NCBI RefSeq assembly: GCF_009765735.1
Contig: NZ_LMUW01000027.1
Coordinates: 1-34,378, forward strand
DNA: 34,378 nt
Reading direction: 5' to 3'
Origin: Xenophilus sp. L33
GTDB taxonomy: Bacteria > Pseudomonadota > Gammaproteobacteria > Burkholderiales > Burkholderiaceae_C
Positions 25,769-33,653 of the stretch are shown here, piece after piece (the first letter of the stretch is position 1; every line of letters starts with the position of its first letter). The notes below the pieces were generated by a model. The model saw only the letters and a program-made list of their open reading frames with translations, did not search any database and was not told where the DNA came from. The position numbers were made by a program, and so were the translations under genes.

Positions 25769-26156
25769 CGGCAGCATGCCGCTGCGCAGCGAGCACGACA
25801 TCGTGATGAGCCGGCAGATGGTTCGCAAGCTCGCCCAGGAGCTGAAGTTCTCGCTGGTCGACCAGACCAAGATGATCACCGCGGCCAGCGAGCTGTCGCG
25901 CAACACCGTGGTGTACGGCGGTGGCGGCGAGATGCGCTGGAGCTTCGTCAAGCAGGGCCTGAAGAGCGGCCTGCAGCTGGCCTTCGAGGACCACGGACCC
26001 GGCATTCCCGACATGGACCTGGCGCTGACCGACGGCTGGACCTCCGGTTCGGGCCTGGGCGTGGGCCTGTCGGGCAGCCGCCGGCTGGTCAACGAATTCG
26101 ACATCCGCAGCGTCGTGGGCGAAGGCACCTGCGTCACGATCACCCGATGGAAATGA
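25761..26156 (+). CDS. rsbT: RsbT-type serine/threonine switch kinase
   Basis: GHKL-fold kinase of 131 aa. The ATP site is intact: N-box ASELSRNTV with N48, G1 box DHGPGI with D77, and the glycine-rich lid GSGLGVGL (96-103). In the known system RsbT phosphorylates RsbR and RsbS and is then released from the stressosome to activate a downstream partner. In Bacillus that partner is the phosphatase RsbU, which is absent here; the next genes encode a fused ATPase/phosphatase and histidine kinases. The start at 25761 is inside the end of rsbS. Confidence 0.92.
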   Translation: MADGSMPLRSEHDIVMSRQMVRKLAQELKFSLVDQTKMITAASELSRNTVVYGGGGEMRWSFVKQGLKSGLQLAFEDHGPGIPDMDLALTDGWTSGSGLGVGLSGSRRLVNEFDIRSVVGEGTCVTITRWK

Positions 26157-26160
26157 GCTG

Positions 26161-27183
26161 ATGCGCCCGCACCTGTCGATCCCGGTCGTCGAGGCCAGCC
26201 AGGTCGGCGAGGCGCGGCGGGTGGCGGCGCGGCTGACCGAGGCGCTCGGCTTCGACGAGCCGACGCGCGGCCGGGCGGCGCTGGTGGTGACCGAGCTCGG
26301 CACCAACCTGGTCCGCCATGCCCGCGACGGCGCGCTGCTGCTCGGCGTCGACACCAGTGCCGGCGGCGAGCGGCTGGAGGTGCTGTCGCTCGACCAGGGG
26401 CCCGGCATGGCCGACCTGGCACGGCACTTCAGCGACGGCTATTCGACCGGCGGCAGCCCCGGCACCGGCCTCGGTGCGGTGCGCCGCATGTCGGACCAGT
26501 TCCTGGTGCATTCGGTGCCGGACAACGGCACGGTGATGGTGGCGCGCATCGGCGCGACACCGGTCACTCCCGCCGCCCCGCCTGCCACGCCGCCGCGCTT
26601 CAACATCGCCGGCATCCAGCTTTGCGCCCCGGGCGAGACCGTCTGCGGCGACGACTGGGGCTGGCGGATGCACGACCACAAGGCCTCGGTGATGGTGGCC
26701 GATGGGCTCGGCCACGGCCCGGACGCTGCAGAGGCCTCGCAGGCCGCCACGCAGGTCTTCGAGCGCTTCGACGGGCTGCCCCATGCGGTGCTCGAACGCG
26801 CCCACGGCCTGATGCGCGCGACCCGCGGCGCGGCGGTGGCGATCGCCGAGCTCGACGACGACACCGGCAGCGTGCTCTTCGCCGGCGCCGGCAACATCAC
26901 CGGCCGGCTGGTCTCCGGCGTCGACGACCGCACGCTGCTGTCGCAGCACGGCACGCTCGGCCTGCAGATCCGCAAGCTCTCGGATGCGCGCTACGACTGG
27001 CCCGAGCATTCGATGCTGGTCATGCATTCCGACGGCATCACCTCGCGCTGGAGCCTGGACGGCGCCCGCGGCGTGATGCAGGCCGATCCGGTGCTGATCG
27101 CCGGCTGGCTCATCCGCGGCAACCTGCGCGGCCGCGACGATGCGACCGTGGTGGTGGTCAAGCGTGCGGGAGCCGCCCGATGA
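26161..27183 (+). CDS. Fused GHKL ATPase and SpoIIE/PP2C phosphatase (RsbX-like)
   Basis: Two-domain protein of 340 aa. Residues about 5-130 are a GHKL kinase-like ATPase with N-box TELGTNLVRHA (N49), G1 DQGPGM (D78) and lid GTGLGAV. Residues about 146-335 are a SpoIIE-type PP2C phosphatase with metal-binding D164/D165 in CGDDW, ADGLGHG (D181), HSDGI (D291) and RDDAT (D326/D327). The phosphatase part resembles RsbX, which dephosphorylates RsbR and RsbS to reset the stressosome. Fusing an RsbT/RsbW-like kinase domain to it could join forward and reverse reactions in one chain. It starts 4 bp after rsbT and overlaps the next gene by ATGA. Confidence 0.92.
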   Translation: MRPHLSIPVVEASQVGEARRVAARLTEALGFDEPTRGRAALVVTELGTNLVRHARDGALLLGVDTSAGGERLEVLSLDQGPGMADLARHFSDGYSTGGSPGTGLGAVRRMSDQFLVHSVPDNGTVMVARIGATPVTPAAPPATPPRFNIAGIQLCAPGETVCGDDWGWRMHDHKASVMVADGLGHGPDAAEASQAATQVFERFDGLPHAVLERAHGLMRATRGAAVAIAELDDDTGSVLFAGAGNITGRLVSGVDDRTLLSQHGTLGLQIRKLSDARYDWPEHSMLVMHSDGITSRWSLDGARGVMQADPVLIAGWLIRGNLRGRDDATVVVVKRAGAAR

Positions 27184-28073
27184 CCGATTCGATCCCCACG
27201 AGCGCCGAGGACCTGGACGGCCGGCTGGCCGAGCAGCAGCAGCTGATCGAGGCGCTGCAGGCCGAGATCGAGGAAACCAACCGCGGCGTGCTCGCCCTCT
27301 ATGCCGAGCTGGACACGCAGGCCCAGCAGCTGCGGCAGGCGACCGAGCTCAAGAGCCGCTTCCTGGCCTACATGAGCCACGAGTTCCGCACGCCGCTGTC
27401 GTCCTTCCGCAGCCTCGCGCGGCTGCTGCTCGACGAGGTCGACGGCCCGCTCAACGCCGAGCAGCGGATCCAGGTCGGCTTCATCCAGAAAACCGCGGGC
27501 GAGTTCTCCGACATGGTGGACGACCTGCTCGACCTGGCCAAGGTCGAGGCCGGCCGCATCGACATCTCGCCCGAATGGTTCGAGCTGGTCGACCTGTTCT
27601 CGGCCTTGCGCGGCATGTTCAAGCCGGTGCTGACCAACCCGGACGTGACGCTCATCTTCGAGGAGCCGCCGCAGTCGCTGCCGCTCTTCACCGACGACAA
27701 GAAGCTGTCGCAGATCCTGCGCAACTTCATCTCCAACGCGCTCAAGTTCACGGTCGCCGGCGAGGTGCGGGTGTCGGCCGCGCACGGCGACGAGGGCATG
27801 GTGACCTTCTCGGTCACCGACACCGGCATCGGGGTCGCGCCGCAATTCCACGGCGCGATCTTCCAGGACTTCTCGCAGCTGGACTCGCCGATCCAGAAGC
27901 GGCTGCGCGGCACCGGCCTCGGCCTGTCGCTGAGCAAGCGGCTGGCGGAAGTGCTCGGCGGCCACGTCGGCCTCACCAGCGAGCTCGGCCGCGGCTCGAC
28001 CTTCTTCATCACGCTGCCGCTCCAGCTGCCGCAGGAGCGCCAGTCTTCACCCAGCGAGGGGAGCTCGCCATGA
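27180..28073 (+). CDS. Soluble sensor histidine kinase of the stressosome operon
   Basis: Histidine kinase of 297 aa with no membrane helix and no PAS, GAF or HAMP. Residues about 12-58 form a coiled coil (heptad-like, glutamine-rich), then the dimerisation domain with phosphoacceptor H67 in MSHEFRTPL, and the catalytic domain with N-box LRNFISNALKF, G1 DTGIGV and G2 GTGLGLSLSK. Lacking a sensor, it probably takes its signal from a protein partner, most simply RsbT released from the stressosome. The ATG overlaps the preceding stop as ATGA, and its own stop overlaps the next start in the same way. Confidence 0.92.
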   Translation: MTDSIPTSAEDLDGRLAEQQQLIEALQAEIEETNRGVLALYAELDTQAQQLRQATELKSRFLAYMSHEFRTPLSSFRSLARLLLDEVDGPLNAEQRIQVGFIQKTAGEFSDMVDDLLDLAKVEAGRIDISPEWFELVDLFSALRGMFKPVLTNPDVTLIFEEPPQSLPLFTDDKKLSQILRNFISNALKFTVAGEVRVSAAHGDEGMVTFSVTDTGIGVAPQFHGAIFQDFSQLDSPIQKRLRGTGLGLSLSKRLAEVLGGHVGLTSELGRGSTFFITLPLQLPQERQSSPSEGSSP

Positions 28074-30037
28074 GCGAGGAACAACCCACCACCGAATTCC
28101 GGCCGATCGACCGGGCCCAGCACGAACTCCTGATCGTCGACGACGACCCGGCCAGCCGCTACGTCACCGCGCGCACGCTGCGCAGCGCCGGCTTTCGCAC
28201 CCGCGAGGCCGCGACCGGCGCCGAAGGCCTGCTGGCCGCCGACGACGGCATCTCGGCGATGGTGCTGGACGTGCACCTGCCCGACATCGACGGCTTCGAG
28301 CTGTGCCGCCGGCTGCGCTCGCGGCCGGGCACCCGTCGGCTGCCGGTGCTGCACCTGACCGCCGCCTACGTCTCCGACGAGGACAAGGTGCGCGGCCTCG
28401 ATGCCGGCGCCGACGCCTACCTGACCCGGCCGGTCGAGCCGGCGGTGCTGGTGGCCACGGTGCAGGCGCTGGTGCGCGCGCGCATGGCCGAAGACGCGAT
28501 GCGCCGCAGCGAATCGAAGTTCCGCGCCATCTACGCGCAGGCCTTGAGCGGCATCGGGCTGCTCGACGAACAGGGCCGCTTTCTGGACGCCAACCCGGCG
28601 ATGCTGGCGCTGCTCGGCCGCACGGCCGAGGCGGTGGCCGGCCATGCGCTGAGCGAATTCGCGCCGCCCGAATACCGCGCCCAGGTCGACGACTACATGA
28701 CGAAGGTGAGCGAGATCTCGCCGCGCACCGAATTCCCCGCACTGCGGCCCGACGGCAGCCTGGTGCAGCTCGAATGGAGCGTCTCGCCGCACATCGAGCC
28801 CAGGGTGAACATGGCGGTGGCGATCGACATCTCGCAGCGCGTGCTGCTGGAAGAGCAGCGCAAGCAGCTGCTCGATCGCGAGCGTGCCGCGCGCAGCGAG
28901 GCCGAGCAGGTCAGCCGCATGAAGGACGACCTGATCGCGGTGCTCTCGCACGAGCTGCGCGCGCCGCTGAACGTCATCATGGGCTGGGTCCACCTGCTGC
29001 AGAAGCGCGGCGCCAGCGACGAGATCATGCGCGGGCTCGGCGTGATCGAGCACAACGGACGGGTGCAGGCCAAGCTGATCACCGACCTGCTCGACATGTC
29101 GCGCCTGAACCTCGGCAAGCTGCCGCTGATCTTCGAGGAGGTCGATCCGGCCGAGGCGGTGGCCACCGCGATCGAGTCGATGCGGCCGGCCATCGACGAG
29201 AGCGCGCACCAGCTGCGGCTCGAACTGGCGCCGCCCTACCGGCCGATCTCGGCCGATCGCGCGCGGCTGCAGCAGATCCTGTGGAACCTGATCAGCAACG
29301 CGATCAAGTTCTCGCCGAGCGGCGGCGAGGTGGTGGTGGCGCTGGCCGAATCGGCGGACGGCCTGCTGCTGCAAGTGAGCGACCAGGGCCAGGGCATCGA
29401 GCCGAAGTTCCTGCCGCTGGTGTTCGACCGCTTCGCCCAGGGCGACGCCTCGACCAACCGGCTGCGCGGCGGCCTCGGGCTGGGCCTGTCGATCGTCAAG
29501 CAGCTGGTCGAGGCGCACGGCGGCACGGTGAACGTGAAGAGCGAAGGCGTCGGCCGCGGCACCTGCTTCGAGGTCTGGCTGCCGGCCGGCGTGCAGCTGG
29601 CCCCCTCCGGCGTGGCCGCCGACGAGGACACGCCCGAGGCCGCGGCGCACGACAAGGCCTCGCTGAACGGCGTGATCGTGCTGATCGTCGACGACGAGCG
29701 CGATGCCAACGCGATGCTGCAGATGATCCTGACCGACCGCGGCGCGCTGGTGAGCAGCGCCTCCGACTGCGACGGCGCGCTCGCCCTGCTCGAGACCTTG
29801 AAGCCGGACATCCTGGTCAGCGACATCGGCATGCCCGGCAAGGACGGCTACGTGCTGATCCGCGAATTGCGCCGGCGCGAGGCCGACAGCGGCCGCCACC
29901 TGCCGGCCATCGCCCTCACCGCCTTCGCCCGCGAGCGCGACCAGCAGCAGGCGCTGGAAGCCGGCTTCGACGCCCACTGCGCCAAGCCGCTGCAGCCCTT
30001 GAAGCTGGTCTGGCAGATCCAGGCGCTGCTGAAATAG
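28070..30037 (+). CDS. Hybrid histidine kinase REC-PAS-HisKA-HATPase-REC
   Basis: Cytoplasmic hybrid kinase of 655 aa. Domains in order: receiver 1 (about 19-138; acidic D24-D26, phosphoacceptor D67, T97), PAS (about 145-260), HisKA with H294 in SHELRAPLN, HATPase with N410, DQGQGI and GLGLGLSIVK, and receiver 2 (about 535-653; D541/D542, phosphoacceptor D585, T617, K639). In receiver 1 the conserved lysine of the KP motif is arginine (R120 in TRP), which may alter phosphorylation or signalling. No DNA-binding or cyclase output is present, so phosphate must pass to a further protein encoded elsewhere. It is last in the stressosome operon. Confidence 0.93.
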   Translation: MSEEQPTTEFRPIDRAQHELLIVDDDPASRYVTARTLRSAGFRTREAATGAEGLLAADDGISAMVLDVHLPDIDGFELCRRLRSRPGTRRLPVLHLTAAYVSDEDKVRGLDAGADAYLTRPVEPAVLVATVQALVRARMAEDAMRRSESKFRAIYAQALSGIGLLDEQGRFLDANPAMLALLGRTAEAVAGHALSEFAPPEYRAQVDDYMTKVSEISPRTEFPALRPDGSLVQLEWSVSPHIEPRVNMAVAIDISQRVLLEEQRKQLLDRERAARSEAEQVSRMKDDLIAVLSHELRAPLNVIMGWVHLLQKRGASDEIMRGLGVIEHNGRVQAKLITDLLDMSRLNLGKLPLIFEEVDPAEAVATAIESMRPAIDESAHQLRLELAPPYRPISADRARLQQILWNLISNAIKFSPSGGEVVVALAESADGLLLQVSDQGQGIEPKFLPLVFDRFAQGDASTNRLRGGLGLGLSIVKQLVEAHGGTVNVKSEGVGRGTCFEVWLPAGVQLAPSGVAADEDTPEAAAHDKASLNGVIVLIVDDERDANAMLQMILTDRGALVSSASDCDGALALLETLKPDILVSDIGMPGKDGYVLIRELRRREADSGRHLPAIALTAFARERDQQQALEAGFDAHCAKPLQPLKLVWQIQALLK

Positions 30038-30049
30038 TTCGTCGGGGTC

Positions 30050-31567
30050 TTATTCGCCGGCGCCGTGCGAGCGCAGCGGATGCTCCGGCAGGAAGCGGAT
30101 CGTGACCAGTGCCGCCGCCACGATGCAGGCGCCCAGGAAGAAGGTGGTCGCCAGCGCGTGGCGGTAGATCTCGATCACTTCCGGCGGCAGCGCCGCGAAG
30201 TCGCGCAGGCCGCCTTCGGCCACCGCATGCAGGGCGTCGCCGGTGCCGGACCCCGCGGCCTCGGCGGCACGCAACTGCCAGTTCACGATGGCGCCCGAGC
30301 CGGTGACGCCGACCAGGCCGCCGAGCGACCGGGCAAAGGCCAGGGTCGCGGTGCCGACACCGCGGCGGCTGGCCGGCAGCCGGTTCTGCACCGCGATCGT
30401 CATGTTGGGCATGACCAGCCCGAGGCCGAGTCCGAGGCAGAAGATGGCCGACTCGATCGACGCCAGGCCGCGCGCGGTGGCGATGCTCCAGGCCAGCACC
30501 GCGAAGGCCGCGGTCGCCAGCGCGAGGCCGCCGACCTGCGCCGGCTTGTAGCGCCCCGAGCGCATCAGCACCCGGCCGTTGACGATCGACGAGATGACGA
30601 CGCCGACCATCAGCGGCGCAGTGAGCAGGCCCGAGTGGCCGGGGCTGACGCCCATCACCAGCTGGAAGAAGAGCGGGAAGAAGACGCTCGCGCCCAGCAG
30701 CCCCATGAAGGTCAGCGCCAGCACCACGCAGGCGATGCTGAAGAGCCGGTCCTGGAACAGGTCGAGCGGCAGCACCGGCTCGGCGGTGCGTCGCGCATGG
30801 AAGACGAAGAGCGCCGCCAGCGCGACCGCGGCCGCGGCGCAGAGCAGGACCTGCAGCGAGGCCCACGGCCAGGTCGAGCCACCCAGCGACAGCATCAGCA
30901 GGAAGGCGGTGGTCGCGCTGGTGAGCAGCGCCGCGCCGAGGTAGTCGATCGGGCTGTCGCGCCGCGCGTGCGGGCGGCGCAAGGCGCGGGCGATCATGAA
31001 GAGCGCGATGCCGCCGATCGGCAGGTTGATGTAGAAGATCCAGTGCCACGACAAGAGGCTGGTGATGGCGCCGCCGAGCACCGGGCCGATGACGCTGCAG
31101 GCCGCGAACACGGCGGCGATCGAGCCCTGCTTGGAGCCGCGCTTGGCGGGCGGCACCAGGTCGCCGATGGTGATCTGGCTGAGCGGCAGCAGGCCGCCGG
31201 CGCCGAGGCCCTGGATGGCGCGAAAGATGATCAGCTGGGTCAGGTTCTGCGAGAGGCCGCAAAGCACGGAGCCGACCAGGAAGGTGAGCACCGCGACGTA
31301 GATCATGGGCTTGCGGCCGTAGTGGTCGCTGAGCTTGCCGTAGAGCGGCATGACGCTGGTCGACGCCAGCACGTAGGCGGTGACGACCCAGGCCAGGTGC
31401 CCCAGGCCGCCGAGGTCGCTGACGATGCGCGGCAGCGCGGTGGCGACGATGCTCTGGTCGAGCGCGCCGAGGCCGTTGACGATCATCAGGCCGACGAAGA
31501 CCGACTGGATTTCCTTGTCGCTGGGTTTGCCGGTGGGGACGGCTCTTGCGGTGGCTGGGGCGCTCAT
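30050..31567 (-). CDS. DHA2 family MFS multidrug transporter (EmrB/QacA-like)
   Basis: Fourteen-helix drug:proton antiporter of 505 aa in the inner membrane. DHA2 signatures are LDQSIVATALPRIVSDLGG in helix 1 (motif D1-like), motif A GKLSDHYGRKPMI and the helix-5 motif C region CSVIGPVLGGAITSLLSWHWIFYINLPIG. I chose the ATG at 31567; an AAGGA lies 13 bases upstream, which is distant. The frame extends to 31660 with a proline-rich stretch unlike the family. It converges on the hybrid kinase with 12 bp between stops. No adaptor gene is adjacent. Confidence 0.92.
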   Translation of the reverse strand: MSAPATARAVPTGKPSDKEIQSVFVGLMIVNGLGALDQSIVATALPRIVSDLGGLGHLAWVVTAYVLASTSVMPLYGKLSDHYGRKPMIYVAVLTFLVGSVLCGLSQNLTQLIIFRAIQGLGAGGLLPLSQITIGDLVPPAKRGSKQGSIAAVFAACSVIGPVLGGAITSLLSWHWIFYINLPIGGIALFMIARALRRPHARRDSPIDYLGAALLTSATTAFLLMLSLGGSTWPWASLQVLLCAAAAVALAALFVFHARRTAEPVLPLDLFQDRLFSIACVVLALTFMGLLGASVFFPLFFQLVMGVSPGHSGLLTAPLMVGVVISSIVNGRVLMRSGRYKPAQVGGLALATAAFAVLAWSIATARGLASIESAIFCLGLGLGLVMPNMTIAVQNRLPASRRGVGTATLAFARSLGGLVGVTGSGAIVNWQLRAAEAAGSGTGDALHAVAEGGLRDFAALPPEVIEIYRHALATTFFLGACIVAAALVTIRFLPEHPLRSHGAGE

Positions 31568-31804
31568 TTTTGTCTGTCGATCCTTGGGGGGTCGATCGTA
31601 CGCGGGGAGCTTGGTTGGACTCTGCGGAGGGCTGGGTTCCCGCTGGGGGGCGCCCGGCATGCGGTGCGGGTGTCCGGGGCGTCTCTACGGTTTGGCCTGC
31701 GCGCTGCGGACAGCTTGCTGGCGGCCGGCCGGGCGCCAGCGATTCATGACGAATCCCACCCCGGCCGGCGCAGGGCACACCACCCGCCCTCACCGACAAC
31801 CACA

Positions 31805-33103
31805 CTAAACCCGGACCGGCGCAGCCCCCAACTCGGCACGCTTGTCGTGACCGATCATCAAGACCAGCGCGAACGCGACGACGGACAGCAGCGCCAGGAA
31901 CAGCACCGCATAGAAGTCGTTGCCCATCCGGTCCTTCAGGATGCCGAAGATGGTCGGGCCGATGTAGCCGCCGAGGTTGCCGATGGAGTTGATCCAGGCG
32001 ATGCCGGCGGCGGCGGCGACGCCGCTCAGGAGTGCGGTCGGGACGGTCCAGAAGACCGGCAGCGCGGTGAAGACGCCGAAGGCGGCGACGGTGAGCGCGG
32101 CCATCTTGGGCACCGGCTGGTCGAGCATCGCGGCGCCGACCAGGCCGAGGAAGATGCAGGCCAGCGGGATCAGCAGGAACACCTGGCGCTCCTTGCGGGC
32201 GTCGGACCAGCGGGTCCAGTAGACCATCGCGATCGCGCCGACCAGGTACGGGAAGGCGTTGATGAAGCCGATCTCGACGTTGCTCAGGCCGCCGAAGCCC
32301 TTGATGATCTGCGGCAGGAAGAAGCTCAGGCCGTACAGCGGCACCGTGATGCCCATGTAGACGAAGCCGAGCGCGATCACGCGCCAGTTCACCAGCGACT
32401 GCTTCCACGAGATCTTGTGGATCGATTCGCGGTTGGCCTGCTCGGCAGCCAGCGTGCGCACCAGCCAGTCGCGTTCCTGCGGCTCCAGCCACTTGGCATC
32501 CGCCGGACGGTCCGGCAGGTACAGCAGGATGAAGACGGTGAGGATCAGCGACGGGATGGCTTCGAGGATGAACAGCCACTGCCAGCCGTGCATGCCCATC
32601 ACGCCGTCCATGTTGAGGATGTAGCCGGAGATCGGCGAGCCGATCACGGTCGAGATCGGGATCGCGAACATGAACCAGCCGACGATGCGGGCGCGGTACG
32701 CGGCCGGGAACCAGAGCGTGATGTAGAAGATGACGCCGGGGAAGAAGCCCGCCTCGGCGATGCCGAGAAGGAAGCGCACCACGTTGAAGCTGGTCGGCCC
32801 GGTGACCCAGGCTTGCGCGGCCGAGAGAATGCCCCAGCTGAACATGATCCGGGCGATCCAGCGGCGCGCGCCGAAGCGCTCCAGCGCCATGTTGCTCGGC
32901 ACCTCGAACAGGAAGTAGGCGATGAAGAAGATGCCGGCGGCGCTGCCGAAGACGGCGCTGGTGAAGCCGAGGTCCTTGGACATCGACGCGCCGGCGAAGC
33001 CGAGATTCACGCGATCGAGGTAGGCGATGAAGTAGCTGATCATCAGCAGCGGCAACAGCCGCCAGCTGACCTTGGACACGGTGGTCTGCTCGATCGAATT
33101 CAT
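31805..33103 (-). CDS. MFS transporter, anion:cation symporter family (phthalate/tartrate-like)
   Basis: Twelve-helix permease of 432 aa of the ACS branch of the MFS, which imports organic anions such as tartrate, phthalate, 4-hydroxyphenylacetate or glucarate. Signatures are YFIAYLDRVNLGFAGASMSKDLG in helix 1, FFIAYFLFEVPSNMALERFGARRWIARI in the helix 2-3 region and LLGIAEAGFFPGVIFYITLWFP in helix 4. The ATG at 33103 has GGAG five bases upstream; an ATG 15 bp earlier lacks this. It probably feeds a catabolic pathway encoded elsewhere, perhaps the oxygenase or ALDH operons in this window. Confidence 0.92.
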   Translation of the reverse strand: MNSIEQTTVSKVSWRLLPLLMISYFIAYLDRVNLGFAGASMSKDLGFTSAVFGSAAGIFFIAYFLFEVPSNMALERFGARRWIARIMFSWGILSAAQAWVTGPTSFNVVRFLLGIAEAGFFPGVIFYITLWFPAAYRARIVGWFMFAIPISTVIGSPISGYILNMDGVMGMHGWQWLFILEAIPSLILTVFILLYLPDRPADAKWLEPQERDWLVRTLAAEQANRESIHKISWKQSLVNWRVIALGFVYMGITVPLYGLSFFLPQIIKGFGGLSNVEIGFINAFPYLVGAIAMVYWTRWSDARKERQVFLLIPLACIFLGLVGAAMLDQPVPKMAALTVAAFGVFTALPVFWTVPTALLSGVAAAAGIAWINSIGNLGGYIGPTIFGILKDRMGNDFYAVLFLALLSVVAFALVLMIGHDKRAELGAAPVRV

Positions 33104-33155
33104 TCGGTCTCCGTTCATTGTTCTTGGGGGCGCGGCGCGAGCGCGCCGGCTGGGG

Positions 33156-33163
33156 TTTATACA
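33156..33163 (-). promoter_or_regulatory. Extended -10 box for the ACS transporter gene
   Basis: On the minus strand TG-TATAAA (33163-33156) matches an extended -10 element, 53 bases before the ATG at 33103. A GC-rich hairpin GGCGCG/CGCGCC lies between, in the untranslated leader. No good -35 is seen. Confidence 0.4.
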
Positions 33164-33194
33164 TCGGCCGGCCGCGACGTGCCTGCCGCTTGCG

Positions 33195-33653
33195 TTACAG
33201 GCGATCGCCCGGGCGGCGGCGCCGGCCGACGGGCCGCGCCGGCGCCCGCGGCGCCATGCCCAGCGCCGCGCGCGCCAGCGTATCGGCCTCGGTGTTGCGG
33301 CGATGCGGGATCCAGGCCAGACGGATCGAGTCGAAACCGGCGAGCTGGTCACGCGCCGACTCGAACAGCGCCGCCAGCCGCGCGATCGGCCTGGCCGCGC
33401 CACCGCCGAGCTGCTCGACCAGGATGCTGTTGTCGGTGTGGATGACCGCCGCGGTCGCACCCCGCGCCTTCAATTCCTGCAGCGCCGCGAGCAGCGCGCG
33501 CAACTCGGCCTCGTTGTTGCAGCCCCGCTCGGCCAGCGCCCGCGAGAGCGCATGGCGGGTGCCGTCGGGCGCGACCAGCACCGCGCCGATGCCCATGCGG
33601 CCGGGGTTGGGCAGCGCACTGCCGTCGCAATGCACGTTCCAGGCGCCGGTCAC
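33195..33653 (-). CDS. Ribonuclease HI family protein
   Basis: RNase H-fold protein of 152 aa. The catalytic carboxylates are all present: D10 in VHCDGSALPNPG, E48 in CNNEAELRAL, D74 in IHTDNS and D124 in NTEADTLAR, and the H117 of WIPHRRN fits the family histidine. It lacks the basic protrusion of E. coli RnhA, as in the short RNase HI-like proteins of many bacteria. An arginine-rich C-terminal tail (about residues 136-152) may bind nucleic acid. It hydrolyses RNA in RNA/DNA hybrids if active. The GTG start at 33653 overlaps the stop of the upstream kinase gene (GTGA). It is probably an accessory copy, since rnhA is normally next to dnaQ. Confidence 0.88.
   Translation of the reverse strand: MTGAWNVHCDGSALPNPGRMGIGAVLVAPDGTRHALSRALAERGCNNEAELRALLAALQELKARGATAAVIHTDNSILVEQLGGGAARPIARLAALFESARDQLAGFDSIRLAWIPHRRNTEADTLARAALGMAPRAPARPVGRRRRPGDRL

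Noticed and set aside
31568..31804. Possible small gene between the two MFS transporters
   Set aside because: The available frames lack a ribosome binding site and recognisable composition; the gap appears non-coding with no clear promoter or terminator.
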